Below are positions 1 to 12,225 of a stretch of 36,061 nt of DNA, one piece after another; position 1 is the stretch's first letter, and every line of letters begins with the position of its first letter. The translations under genes and the position numbers were made by a program. The notes below the pieces were generated by a model. It saw only the letters and a program-made list of their open reading frames with translations. It did no database searches and was not told the origin of the DNA. The DNA comes from Batkoa obscura (taxonomy: Eukaryota > Entomophthoromycota > Entomophthoromycetes > Entomophthorales > Batkoaceae), in contig JASVEC010000177.1 of assembly GCA_030770535.1 (NCBI GenBank), positions 1 through 36,061 on the forward strand, in the 5' to 3' direction.

Positions 1-95
1 TATTTTTGTGTTTTAAAATTTTACTAAAATCTTTCCACTCAAACAGCACTTAAAAGATAGAAAAAGTGATGAAGCTAAAAAGGCACCCTCCTACA
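1..95 (+). mobile_element. MITE copy 1, left end cut by window
   Basis: Member of the ~100-bp hairpin MITE family that recurs through the window. It begins inside the left terminus (TATTTTTGTG), passes through the family core (TCTTTCCACTC, then GCACTTAAAAG) and ends near CACCCTCCTACA. The TATGGGGATG terminus lies outside the window. 'Plus' orientation for this family means the end with TTTTACTAACAATCTTTCC comes first. Confidence 0.8.
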
Positions 96-1053
96 CTGTT
101 TTGTATGGTAACAAATCAAATACGAATCACTTATACTAAAGGTAATTAAAGGTTCATGATTATGCATAATAACAGTATTTTTCAGCAAAAATATTATTAA
201 ATAAACATACTAAAAAAGTTATATGATAATGAAGCCAAGGTTAGTTTATTTCAACAACATTTATTGATATAAGCGCTTATTAATACTTTAGAATTCATTT
301 AAGTATATTTAATTTTTTATAAGATACATACAAATTTCAACTATTCATATACATAAACATTTGAAATTTATGATAATCAAACATTGAAATTATTATTTGA
401 ATTATCAATAGCGTTTTTTCTATTCCATATAATTTTCCACTACTTTTCTTCACTAAGTCGGACTAAATTTAGTTCCTGTTAGAGCCACCAGTTAATTAAT
501 CTGACTTGATTCTGTATAAAACATCCACTGTTTTTATTTCAACAATTAACAATATAATATTAACTCCTTGTTAATATTGTATCTAAAATTTAATTTATTT
601 CCTTTGTTTCATAGTATGTAGACTTAATATTAATCTTTAATGTTGTAAACCTGCTTAAAAAAATAATTAATTAATTAATAAAAACCCAAAGATAAATAAT
701 GTATTTGGTAGATTATCAAGTAAAGAATTTTTTTGATTTTGTGGTTAATATGATCGAATGCTTGCTCATTTTAATTATTATTAGATAAAAGTTTGTCACA
801 ATTAAATCCAACCATAAATTAAGTTAATGAGATTTTATTGGGGACCCCTGGTTAGCCGAAAAAAAAACAATCTATTTATATTCTGATATTAATTAAGCAA
901 GAACATCTATCATAATTGGCTACGTATTTGCATCTCCTACTATTATTATTAAAAAGATTAATAAATTAAAATAATTTCTATGGAGAACATTCTTATTCAA
1001 AAAAGGATATAACTACAAGCTGAACGAAAGTTTTTTTAGTTATCTATTTCAAA
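96..1053. other. Intergenic, no gene recognised
   Basis: Very AT-rich sequence with stops in all frames and short runs such as a TTAA repeat near 664-680. It forms the 5' flank of the Ecm33-like gene. No RNA gene, repeat arm or conserved coding stretch is seen. Confidence 0.6.
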
Positions 1054-2269
1054 ATGAAAAGTACTTTAGTTAATTTGTTAATTGGTATCCTTGCTATAGG
1101 ATATGTTCAATGTAATTTTTTATATCATATTACTATTACTTTTATTAATTATATTTAGCTGATTGTAGTGACGATGTAGACATTGAAAAACAAGGCGACT
1201 TGAAATCATTATCTGGCTGTTCCACTTATAGTGGTAAAATTACCTTCAAAAATGCTGGTATTTCAGAAGTTAGCTTCTCTGATCTTGAAAAGTTAGAAGG
1301 TGAACTTAAAATCTCTGGGGACAAAGCCATTTCTGGTATTAGCTTTCCAAAGCTTAAAACTGCCAATAAAATTACCATTGCTAATTTAACTGGACTTGGA
1401 AAACTCGACTTCCCTAAACTTAGTGAGGTAACAGAATTAGTTTTGCAGGATTTGACTCCACTCCAACAATTGACTTTTAACGGTGGTTTAAGTAAGGTTG
1501 GAAAGTTTGAAATCTCCAGAACTCAATTAACCAAGGTTGATGGTTTATCCTTTGAATCTGCTGATTCAGTTAAAGTACTTTCAAATGTTAATCTTCAAGA
1601 GATCAATTTTCCTAAATTAAAGCAAACTAAAGGTGAAGTTCGATTTGAAGCCAACAGTATTGCAGCCAAAATTCAAGCCCTTAAACTTGAAACTGTTGGC
1701 GGTGATGTTTATTATACCAATTCAAGTGTATTCTCTGCCCCAGAAATCAAAGAAGTCAAAGGCCTTGTACATATTGCAGGTTGCTCCGATACTAAATTTG
1801 AGTTCAAAAAGCTTGAGAAAATTGAGAAAGGTTTAACTCTTACTACTAATCTTAAACTTAAGGAGGCTTTATTCCCTGTCCTTTCAGAACTTACTCATGA
1901 TGGTATATTGGTTGTTAATAATACTAATTTAAAGACATTGAACATCAAGAGTCTTGAAAAAATAGCTGGAGGTTTCGAAATTAGAAATCCAAGTATTGCT
2001 AAGTTAGACTTAGTAACCAAATCTTTATTGATGGCGCCATTTATGTCTTTGCAAACTTGACTTGTGAAGGAGAAGGAAGTTTTAATGAGAGAATCGGTGG
2101 CCATGCATCTGGCTCAATTAACTGTACAAACTCTAACGGAAATGGTGATCTCAAATTGAATGATACTGACTCGGGCAGTAAAAATTCCGAATCTAGTGCC
2201 TCATTAACTTCAGTTCAATTCTCATCTATCCCTTTATTAGCTTTGTTTGCTGGATTTTATTTACTTTAA
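1054..2269 (+). CDS. Ecm33/Sps2-like GPI-anchored cell-wall protein, one frame break
   Basis: Exon 1 is 1054-1111 and encodes a signal peptide (MKSTLVNLLIGILAIGYVQ). The intron is 1112-1158 (47 nt, phase 1), and exon 2 starts at 1159. The mature part is a receptor-L-domain-like series of short repeats (patterns such as ISEVSFSDLEKLEGELKI and KLDFPKLSEVTEL), as in fungal Ecm33/Sps2 wall proteins, which help organise the wall. The frame runs to a TGA at 2058-2060. The expected end, with an NLTCEGEGSF segment, a Ser/Thr-rich linker and a hydrophobic tail (IPLLALFAGFYLL) typical of GPI signals, continues in the -1 frame to 2269. The two frames overlap only at 2003-2057 and no intron of plausible size links them, so this is a sequence error or a young pseudogene. 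The family is likely; the exact member is not known. Confidence 0.7.
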
Positions 2270-2531
2270 TTATTACCTAATAAAATTGCATTTCCTATTA
2301 TACACTAGCTTTATAAACAAATCCATAAATAGATCAAAGTGTTCTTGTTAATATTCCGATTATTTTAGATAGGATATTAAATATAATTATTTTAAAAATA
2401 GAATATTTATTGAGGTTTAATATAAGTTAACGATATTAAATTTTGATTATTAATATTTTATTAAAATTAATTATATTACTATTCACCAAGCGAAAAAAGA
2501 TATAGCTTTTAGAAGGAAAGGCCAAATAGAA

Positions 2532-3126
2532 TTATAAGCTAAAGTATGTAGCCATAAAAGAGATGGCAGCAAAGGAAACCAATGAATATGAAACGAAAAC
2601 TGGGGAAGAATCAGACCCTGCAAGTTCTTTTCTTTGTTCATCTTTGTCCTTAGTTTTATTTGCATTATCTTTGTCTTTCTTTTCATTATCTTTTTCAGTA
2701 GTTTTACATTTATTATTTTTGTTTGCATTAGGTTCACATGCATAGAGATCGGTTTCACATTTCTCACAAGTTGGGTTGGACTCTCCTCACTTTTCTTTAC
2801 ATTCATAATGCTTAATATTACAAGTTGCGAAATGAGCACTAAAGGTAGTATCTAATAAAGTTTAATGACTTAAAGCTAAAATTAAAAAAAAAATTACTTG
2901 TTACTGGTGGAACATATCCGGATTCGCAAAGACATGTATATGCAAGGGTATTTGGCTCACACTCATTTTTTTTAGGATCAGACTTATCTTGGCAGTAACA
3001 TGCAGTTACACAATCATGCTGAGTCTCTACACAAATCTGTTCACGTTGCGATTCATCATAAACAATAGCATTGGTAAATGAACCAATGGCTAGAGCAGTA
3101 GCAAGGAGAGTAGAAGAGAACTTCAT
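2532..3126 (-). CDS. Secreted Cys-rich DUF7707-like protein with in-frame TGA
   Basis: Exon 1 is 3126-2898 and the intron is 2897-2852 (46 nt). Exon 2 runs from 2851 to a TAA at 2534-2532, giving 182 codons. The order is a signal peptide (MKFSSTLLATALAIGSFTNA), then a Cys-rich domain with spacing like fungal DUF7707 proteins (CVETQHDCVTAC, then CEPNTLAYTCLC, GYVPP and ATCNIKHYEC), a Lys/Asp-rich linker, and a hydrophobic C-terminal tail (VSYSLVSFAAISFMATYFSL) that suggests a GPI anchor. Codon 98 (2789-2787) is TGA where the pattern K-E-K-C would expect Cys, and the frame stays open on both sides. This could be a base-call error, a new pseudogene or a truncated product. The family name rests on recalled cysteine spacing. 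Confidence 0.6.
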
Positions 3127-3765
3127 TAAAAATTATTGTAATAAAAAGTGAAAAGTGAAAATTGAAAAGATTAATTGTAGTTTATAAGAATTGCAGTAGT
3201 AGGAGTACCTTTACCACTTTAGGTGAATTCTTAGTCTCCTCAACTTTAATTATTCCGTAAACCTGGTAATTTTATTTTCATTCAAGAACTTTAGATGCTT
3301 ATAGCCAATAATAACTTAACTTTAAATGCAACATCAACCAATGAATGGCCGAAAAAGATTACCACAACTAAATTTAAGTTCTGCTATTTTTAGATCTATA
3401 GTTGTGTCTACCACTTAATTTCATGTGTAATTAAATTTCTCACTTTTAAATTGTCATTAATTATATTGAAACTATGCTTCTATAGCTTGTAAACAAATAA
3501 ACATATTATGTACGATGTTGTAGTTAATAAAATAATATTATTATAAGTACGTTTTGTAAACTTTACCCCCATTATATGACCCTTAGTTTTTTTAAATCAA
3601 AAATCTATTAGAATAAGCGTAAGCCGCCTTATCTTTACCTTTTTTATCTTTTTTTATTTTTATCAAAATCAAAACAATTCATAATTAAGATACACCTTGA
3701 TTTTAGATATAACTTTTATTAAGACAAAACATAATATATAAAAAAATTAAGCTCAATTAATTTCA
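3127..3765. other. Shared 5' region of divergent genes, no gene seen
   Basis: AT-rich gap between the starts of the DUF7707-like gene (-) and ALG11 (+). It probably holds both promoters. No clear TATA box or conserved element could be assigned. Confidence 0.5.
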
Positions 3766-5694
3766 ATGATTAATACCCTCTTACTACTGCCATATATAAT
3801 ACCAGTATTATTAGCGCCCTATGTCCTTTACCTTAAATTAAAAAAATATGTAAGAAAAGGTTTTATTGAAAATAGAAGAGTTATATTGCAAAATACAAAA
3901 CCAAATATTGAACAGTTACCCCCTTTTATTCTTGGTTACTTCCATCCTTTTTGGTAATTTATTTCTTTGCTTCTTTATTTCTTTAATTATTAATTATTAA
4001 TTATTAGTAATGATGGCGGTGGCGGTGAAAGAGTTCTTTGGGCTATGATAGAAGCATTACAAAATAAATATCCAAATTTAGTACATGTGATTTATACTGG
4101 AGATGATATTGAAAGAGAAGAATTGGTTGAAAAAGTTAAGGTAAATAATAACAATAAACATAATATACTATGTCCTTATATTAATGTTTAGACTAACTTT
4201 AATATAAAAATTAATGTTGATACTCTGTATTTAATTCATTTAACTAAAAGAAATTGGGTGGAGGCTAAAAAGTATTTATTTTAAAAACACAACAATCATA
4301 TTTATTCCATTTTTAGCTACCCAAGGTTCACAATGTTGCTCCAAAGTTTAGCAAGCACAGTGTTAGGATGGGAAGCTATGTCTAAACTTATTCCAGACCT
4401 CTTTTTTGGTATTATAGAATATCTTTTTATGTTTTTTGCTTACATTATTTTAATTAGATACTATGGGGTATGCATTCACCTATCCGTTAGTTTCAAACTT
4501 AGTCGACTGTAAAATTGCAGCATATGTACATTATCCAACTATCAGGTATTTGTCAATATAAATATAAATATAAATATAAATATAAATTAATTATTTAGTA
4601 CGGATATGATAAGTTCAATTCAACAAAGAGATGACGATGTGGTCAATAATTCTTCAGCTATTTCAAATAGCAGCATATTATCCAATTTAAAATTAATGTA
4701 AGTTTTTTAAGTGTACTATCATAAATACTAAACTTGCTAGTTATTATAAATTTTTCGCATTTTTATACTCATGGTGTGGCTCTTTTTCTAACTTAACTAT
4801 GGTATTTTTATTAGATGTAAGTAGATAATATATAACACATTTAATAGGTAAATTCATCTTGGACTAAAGGTCATATTGATAGTTTATGGGGAATTCAATC
4901 AAATATTTTATATCCACCATGTTCTACTATAGAATTTAATCAATTAAGCTTAAAAGATAGAAATCCAAATATCATATCTATCGCACAATTTAGGTAAAGC
5001 GTTTATATCATTAAATTGTAGTTATTAATAGCTTCGATTACATTATAGGCCAGAAAAAAATCAAATATTACAAATATTGGCAATCAAAGATTTATATAAT
5101 AAAAATAAAAAATATTTTGCTGATGGTTGGGGAAATAGAAAGAATAACAAAGTTCAGTTGAATATAATTGGAAGTGTAAGGAATGAAGAAGACTTAGAAA
5201 GATATCAACAACTTGAAGATAAAATTGATGAATTCGGTTTATCACATATCATTCAATTAAGAAAGAACTTACAATTTAGTGAATTAAAATCTTTATTGAG
5301 TGATTCAGTCATTGGCTTACACTCTATGAAAATGGAACATTTTGGTATTAATGTTGTAGAGCTATTAGCTGCCGGTACTATTCCTATTGCGCATAATTCT
5401 GGTGGTCCAAAGATGGATATTATTAACAACCAAAATAAGGAGGATTATGGTATTTCTTTTATTTCTTATGTCATTTATATGTTTACTTTTTTTTTAATAG
5501 ATTATTATGGATTTTTAGCTGATAGTGCTGAACAATATTCAAGTTATATTCAACAAGTATTAGAGTTATATGATAGCGACTATGGCCAGTTTTTAGAGAA
5601 TCAAAAGTTAAATCAAAAAGCATCAAACTATTTTTCAGCACAAAAAATTAGTACTAGTTTATATAATTATATAGATCCTTTTTTAAGTCATTAA
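3766..5694 (+). CDS. ALG11: ALG11, GDP-Man:dolichol-PP-oligosaccharide alpha-1,2-mannosyltransferase
   Basis: This enzyme adds the fourth and fifth mannoses to the lipid-linked N-glycan precursor on the cytosolic face of the ER. Ten exons give about 493 aa, close to the family size. Introns are 3954-4007, 4141-4191, 4272-4316, 4409-4457, 4546-4598, 4698-4740, 4802-4847, 4994-5048 and 5450-5500. Visible signs are an N-terminal membrane anchor (residues 3-20), the ALG11 signature [16 protein letters not shown] formed across the first splice, [23 protein letters not shown], and the GT-B acceptor motif EHFGINVVE (E-x7-E) followed by [14 protein letters not shown]. Intron 9 is 51 nt without a stop, so retaining it would insert 17 hydrophobic residues in frame. 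The gene converges on ECO1, with 54 bp between stops. Confidence 0.93.
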
Positions 5695-5748
5695 GAGTTT
5701 AATAAATAAATTAGTTTTTATAGCTGTCTTCATACTTTATTTTTATTT

Positions 5749-6595
5749 TTAAGTATAGATATTTAGTTTTCCATAATCCTTAAAAAAAGATTTTACTAAG
5801 AATAATCCCAAGTTTGTAGGTTGGGAAAAAGCAATATAATTTAATGGCAATTGAGAAATACCATAGTAAACATCATTCCTTAAACAAGATAATAATGTTT
5901 TAGCAATTCCCAATTGACGGTAGCTATCTAATGTCCAAATACGCTTAACTCCAATGATCATCTTTTCCTGTTTTTTAATATCACAAAGGAATTCAACATC
6001 AAAGTTTAATCTTTTATAAGCACTAACATGTTCGCTTATTAATACTCCTATCACGTCATCACATTCATTTAAATATATTAAATACTAAATCTTTTTTCAA
6101 CTACTTCAATTTATTTTTATATAAATTACCTTATAATTTTTTATTTCATCATTTTCTAATTTTATTCCATCTATCTTTCTATTTATAAACTCATTAATTT
6201 CTATCAACTATTATTGTATTAGTTATTATAAATGAAACAAATTTGGACCTACTTTCTTTAGTTCAAATCCTCGAGCCCTTGAGCCATGAAACAATATAAC
6301 TTTACCCAAAGTTTTACTTAAAGGTCGAATAACAACTCTCTTTAGCAAACTACTATTTTTGTATGTTTTCTACTTAAAGATTAAACTTAATCAACTAAAT
6401 CATTTCAAATACCTTAATTTTTACACCTTCTTTTCTACTATTACAATATTTCTTGTGGAATACCAAATCCTTTTTTGTCTTGTTATAGACCATTCCACAT
6501 TCTTGACATTTTTCAATATTTCCTTGTGTTCCTGGATGATAATATATTTCTTCTTTAAACTTCCTTATATTATCCTTCTCTGTAATTGCTTTCAT
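5749..6595 (-). CDS. ECO1: ECO1/ESCO-type cohesin N-acetyltransferase
   Basis: Acetylates Smc3 during S phase to establish sister-chromatid cohesion in the nucleus. Four exons (6595-6413, 6369-6253, 6207-6130, 6084-5749) with introns of 43-45 nt give about 237 aa, a little shorter than yeast Eco1 (281). Residues 30-51 form the family zinc finger with CGMVY; the ligands read C30, C33, H47 and C51, so the last is Cys rather than the usual His. The C-terminal GNAT domain has GVKRIWTLDSYRQLGIAKTL, containing the acetyl-CoA loop R-Q-L-G-I-A, and the Eco1-specific AFSQPTNLG near the end. The reading phases of all four exons agree. The 3' end nearly touches that of ALG11. Confidence 0.9.
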
Positions 6596-7610
6596 TTAGA
6601 TAAAAAGAATTGTAATTATGATTATTTTGAAAATATTTTTACAATCTCAGCAAATCATTATTAAATTGACTTTATAAAAATAGTAAATCAAATAAATCAC
6701 AAAGTAATTAACAAAGTAATAATATAAGGTTGTAAATTTTATAGCTAAATTTAAATGATCATATATTAATTGATTTATAATGACCTATTATATAGTTTTG
6801 CATATTTTTAAGTATATTGCGTTATTTAAATATGATTATAAATTAAATAGTTATTATAAGGATAGAACATAAAGCTATGTAAAAAATATATACATTTGAA
6901 TAACACATTTATAATGCTTATAGCCTTTCCTTACTAACGACTTCACATTTATATTAAAATATTTTTTATTGCTAAATTTAACTCAGTTCTTTTATATATT
7001 ACCTATCTTTTATAATAAGTATTAACAATATTATTTTTGATAAGTTTAAATGTGGGAAAAGTTTAGTAAATCTAGATACAAAAACCATTAAGAAGATTCA
7101 AATAGTTTGCTATTAGGATACTTTATGCTTGGTTGTTTTAATGAGATAATGTTATAAATTAAGATCATATTGGAAGTAAAAAAATATCATTTTAAAGCTT
7201 CTGTAGAATAATATTATATTAAAATTAATTTACTTTAATAACATTATCTAAAAATAACTTGGGATAATAAAAATAAAGAACTGAGCTAAATAGAAGTTTG
7301 ATGTCATGAAATGTCACTTATTACAGAAATCGCTTTAAAGTTATACTTTAAAATCAACGGAGTCTAATTCTATATCTTTTTATTTATATCTTTAAATATA
7401 CTATTATTTTTATATTATTATCACTTTTCTTAATTGTTTATTTTAAAAGCCCCCTTGTTTTCATAATTCCGTCCATATGATAGTTTGTAATCTGTTACAT
7501 AATTCAAATTTACGGATAAAAATGATTTTGTTCTAATAGAGCTAGCTACCTTAACTTTATTTTAAAAAAACCCATAAAACTGACTTTTAATTTTTGATCA
7601 ATAAAATTAA
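6596..7610. other. Intergenic, no gene recognised
   Basis: AT-rich 5' flank of ECO1. Short open frames on both strands have no recognisable motif and low-complexity composition. I see no RNA gene here. Confidence 0.55.
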
Positions 7611-7782
7611 TATGGGGATGTATTTTTGTGTTTAAGAATTTTACTAACAATTTTTCCACTCGATTAGTGCTTAAAAGATGGGAAAAGTAAAGCCAAAAAA
7701 ACACTTCTATATACAGAATGAAGCACTATTTGAGTGGAAAAATTGTTAGTAAAATTCTTAAACACAAAAATACATCCCCATA
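7611..7782. mobile_element. Composite MITE: full unit plus inverted half unit
   Basis: A full plus-orientation unit (7611-about 7712) is followed by the second half of a unit in inverted orientation (7721-7782). As a result both ends carry the same terminus: TATGGGGATG at the left and its complement at the right. By eye the first 51 bp (7611-7661) and last 51 bp (7732-7782) are perfect inverted repeats, so the whole piece can fold into a long hairpin. The same composite design recurs at 13859-14035 and 14399-14559. Confidence 0.8.
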
Positions 7783-8414
7783 TGTTTATTAACGTGCGAA
7801 TATAAAGCTTTGCTCAAAGTATTTTCTGATTCAATTCTTTTTTTTTTGATTCTGAAATAGGAACTCAGATTCAATAATTTTTTCATTTAAATAAAAGTAA
7901 GCTACAGTAAAAGGCACAACAGACTTTATTAAAATTATGCTATGTTAAATAAAACGTGGATGTCTCTTATTAATACCATATTTGGAAACAAATCTACCTC
8001 ATAAACGGCCATTAAAAATGACTAAAAAGATGTATAATTGTTTTAAAAAAATGCCAAGAATGTAAACTATTTTGCTATAGTATAATATAACCCTTAAATT
8101 ATATATATGTGATATGTTTTTATTTTTATAGTTAAAAAGATGTGTAAAGATAATTATATTTAAAAATGTATTTAAAATTTTAAAATCCAACTACTAATAA
8201 AGCATAACCATAACATGATGTTCAGTCTAGTTACTTTAACTTTTGAGGATATCATATGCGATAAAACAGTTTAGATAAGTTATATGAGGGTTGGTTCTGT
8301 AGATACTGAGTTAGGAGTCAAAATGAGATAAAAGAGAATGAAAAAGGGAGGGATATAAGACGTTATAACTTTGTTACCCAATTCAAATAAATAAATAACC
8401 CGCGTTAGACTTTA
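7783..8414. other. Intergenic, no gene recognised
   Basis: AT-rich sequence between the composite MITE and the 3' end of the W-D-x-D-F protein gene. It includes a T-run near 7840-7849. No coding signal is seen. Confidence 0.5.
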
Positions 8415-9276
8415 TCACCATTCAAGATAATCTAGATATTCTGTCAGTCTTTGGATTAATATATCCATCTTGTCCAATAAGGGTGGAAGTACATCTGGAG
8501 TGAAATGAAAGAACCCATTATCTCCCTCTTGAGAAGAAGATGAGTCCGATGCTAAAGAGCACCCATCCGGAGTTACTGGACTTGGGGGTCTAGTCCTTGA
8601 TAATAAAGTTTTAAAAACTTCATTTTGTTCAAGTATCTTATGCCTTTGCTTCTTTTTTAACTCCATTGCAGATGATGCGTCACCACTATCGGGAGCCAGT
8701 CCCTTTTCTTTTTCTTCATGTAGGTGTTGAACTAACGCATCTGCTTCTTGTAAATCTTGGCTATATGCTTGCCCTACCTCATCAAAAGCCTTCTCAGGCT
8801 CAGTCTTCATTTTGAGATGCACACGACGAAGTAAATCTCGAAGCACTATAGTTTGGATAAATAAATATTATTAGTAAAAAAATGTGTCGGATTACCTATT
8901 TTCTTTTCAGAAAGATTTCTAAAATTACTAGAATCTTTATTTGCAAGATCAGATGAGCTACGTACACTGGTCGGGATTTTTAGGCTAGCTCTTGGCTCAA
9001 GTTCAAAATCTCCGTCCCAATTTTCACTACATCTTCCTAAAAATTAATTAATTTAAAATAAGCAGTAATTACATTAAACTTACTGGATCTTGGTGTTAAT
9101 GAGCTTGGATAAGTATTAACTTTTCTAGTTCCCGTATTAAACTTCTTCATATCCCCGTATTTTGAATTATTAGCCGATGGTATATTACTGTTATTGTTTT
9201 CTTGGGTATCCATTTTAAGTAATCCTTCTTCAGGAATGGAGGATATGAAAGTAGGATTGCTTGATACTATACTCAT
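8415..9276 (-). CDS. Small protein with W-D-x-D-F motif; possible septation-network (Byr4/Bfa1-like) protein
   Basis: Three exons (9276-9084, 9036-8896, 8845-8415) with introns of 47 and 50 nt join in phase to give 254 aa. The first ~65 residues are polar and probably disordered. Residues ~68-82 read ENWDGDFELEPRASLKIP, an acidic W-D-x-D-F element followed by L-K-I-P. This resembles short motifs in fungal septation/mitotic-exit proteins such as Byr4/Bfa1 and the Cdc7/SepH tail. A Glu/Lys-rich, probably helical part (LRDLLRRVHLKMK, then ADALVQHLHEEKEKG) follows, then a Ser-rich linker and a short hydrophobic helix at the end (LPPLLDKMDILIQRLTEYLD). That the gene is real is well supported by splice phase and composition. 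The functional guess rests on one short motif. Confidence 0.6.
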
Positions 9277-12129
9277 ATATGTAGTATAGTTATGAACTTT
9301 TTGTTGATTTTGTATAGATAAGGTTAGATTCGCAGCGGGATATTAAGCTGGGGTAATTCAGTCCAATGTAGTTTGTATATTTATATACTTAGGTTGATAG
9401 AAAACAAGGATAAGGTTGTTGATATATGGTGTTCTTAATATATACTACAGACAATAGTTAATTAAAAGGCTTTACGTGGTTTAATAAAGATTAAGTTTAA
9501 GGGAATAAAAATATGAATTCGCAAAAAGAAAGGAGACAGAATAGTATATATAAAATTGGATTATGTATAATGTATGGCAAATGTATTTAAAAATAGGTAT
9601 ATAAAATTTGAAACACTGTACACATAAAATCAGTCTTTCTTAGAATCAAAGAGAGAAATTGAAAGAAGTTAGGTTTATACAGACCAAAATTGGAAAAATA
9701 AAAAAGGGGTGGAAATGTAGGGTACAAAATATTGCAATTTTGATTGAGTATTGTTATAAAATTCGAGTTTAATTCTTTAAGTTAGGTTAATTTAATGGTT
9801 GAAATCTTGAAATCATTATTCATATTTTTGTTTATTCCTGATTGATTGGAATCAAAATAGAATGCTTTAATTGGCTGCTTTTGAATTTTAATAATTTTTC
9901 TACCAAGATTAAATAAGATAGAAGTATAAATTAGACAATATATTGCTACTTAAATCATTTTATTTATTATAACCTAAAAAACAATCAGTATAAAGGAATT
10001 TTACTACTTATTAGAACGGTATATTTAACTAATTAGAAAGAATCTCTACTATACTTTTAAAGTCATAAAATTATTAAATTTTTATTGATTTCTATGACCA
10101 CAATCTAGTCATTTGATTGACTTTGTTGTATCACTACTATTTAAAAATAATATTCAATTAAATTAATACATCATTTAAAATAGTATTTAGATAATAATTT
10201 GGAATATTTTAAACATGAATTTAAACCATATATTCTTTAATTTGATACACATTATACCTTGATCTTTTTGATCTACTTAATCATTTAAAATACTTCATCA
10301 TTAAGCTAAGCTTATTCTTATTCTATCTTTTCTTCTTATTCAATATTTTAATATAAGATACCTAACTTATAGCTACTACATTTAATGAGCACTCCATTCT
10401 TAAAATCAACTTGGATTTAATATTCATTGTCAAAATTGATGACGAATATTGTTAACAATTACTTTAATAAAGTCCATACTATATAATAAAACTAAAAACC
10501 ATAGCTGGTAAGATTTCAACAAGAACAAAGATATAAAAATTAAACAAACATCTTTAATTATATAAGCTTACTACAAAGTCATATACCTTTTCTACTAAAT
10601 TCGTTCTTTATTTCAACTTTGTTTTTCTTACAATAAAAGGTTATTTGAATTTGAAATATACAATGGGAGCATAACTTATTAAACCTGAAAATTCTTGAAT
10701 GAATTATATTTTAATACCGTTTAACTAAATTGGGTAATATGAGATATTCCCATAAAAACAGAAAATGTAAAAGTATAATGTCAAAAAAATATAAAGAAGC
10801 AGAAATCTAACCTGGAAGGATTTGATATTAGAGGAAGATCATGAAGAAAAAATATTACTAATACTAAAAGGGTGTAGCGTAAAATTTAATTACACTTGTC
10901 AAGTGACTTTGATAAGGAAAAGCATATTAATTATAAGTTTGAATATCAAATGGATTCATTCTCTGGTTGAAAAAAGATGTGACTTTAAGCTTTTTTACCT
11001 TTGAAAACCACAACATGTTATTATCCCTTTATTATTTATTTTTAGAAATGACGTAAGTTAGACACTGATAAGGTCAGCAAAAACCTGTTCAATATATTTC
11101 GCTAGAAAATAGGTTGTATAGAAGGTTATAAAAAATTTAATGTATACTATACTAAAGCATATGCTCATATATTATTGCCAAAAAGGGCTAAGATATATTT
11201 GTACTACATTAAAGTAAAACTATGTATGATTTTCGATGAAAATGCCATTGGCATTAATAACATTAAAAGAAAAACGTGATAGATGGAGCTTCAATAAAAT
11301 TTATTTATTTATAAATGTCACATTTAATAATGAACCTGTTAGATATGAAGGATAAATAAGAAAGGATAAGTTATTTAGGCACTTTAAGCTTTAATATTTT
11401 ATACATTAACCTTAATTTTTCATAAATCGAATACTGGATCATATTTTACATAGTTTAAATATATCTTCAAGGTCAACCTTAATTTTACTTTATATTGTAA
11501 AATAGTTGATATTATCTTTAAGTGATATAGCTTGAAACTATTTATTGTATAAAATTATTGATTATATTTAACATAATAACAGCAAATTTGTTAAAACATG
11601 TTAAAATTTTCAATAAACTCTTGATTATACTATTTGTACTATTTTACTATTTATACTATTTGAATGAGATTTTATTGTTATTAAACCATTTATGTAAAAA
11701 TACAAAGCTATAGCTTGGTCAAGAGAACTTTAGACTATAGATACAAAATTTACATAGTTTTATTCTATCCCTAGTACTATTACCTGAATCCAAATCTCAG
11801 AACTTGTTAACTATATTTTAACAAATTTCAAGGCTTCAAGTCTTGAATTGGAGATATTTCTTTTAATTTTATCACTTTTTCGATTTCTTAAATACTATTG
11901 AGTAGAAAAAATCCTGATAAATTTCTTAAAAAAACACCCTTAATTAATAAAAATGAAAATTTATCAGTAGACGATATACAAGAATTAGTATACTCATTTC
12001 TTTACTTTTTTACTATATACTTCTTTTAAACTCTAGCTATAAATTGCCTTTTTGATTTGTTATCAAAACTTTGTCAAGTATATTTAACAATAAGATATTC
12101 AGCTGTTGGGAATTTTTTTTAAGAATACA
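9277..12129. other. 2.85-kb gene-poor AT-rich stretch
   Basis: No coding region could be recognised on either strand. The longest open frames (for example 10822-11004) are short and have no motif. It holds the 5' flank of the W-D-x-D-F gene and scattered A/T runs, but no MITE copy was recognised. Confidence 0.5.
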
Positions 12130-12225
12130 TATGGGGATGTATTTTTTTGCTCAAGAAGTTTACTAATAGTCTTCTCAAATAGGGCTTAAAAAAATGAAAA
12201 AATGAAATCAAAAAACATTCTTATA
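12130..12225 (+). mobile_element. MITE copy, diverged
   Basis: Starts TATGGGGATG after ACA and ends with AACATTCTTATA. The core is eroded (CTTCTCAAATAGGGCTTAAA). Plus orientation, about 96 bp, flanked by TA. Confidence 0.75.

Noticed and set aside
1112-2060. An intron near 1992-2012 that would restore the Ecm33-like frame
   Set aside because: The only GT...AG pair there is 21 nt, far below the 43-nt minimum seen elsewhere, and being a multiple of three it would not change the frame.
6359-6664. Plus-strand open frame over ECO1
   Set aside because: It is the complement of the ECO1 zinc-finger exon and first intron; the minus strand has the conserved motifs and splice sites.
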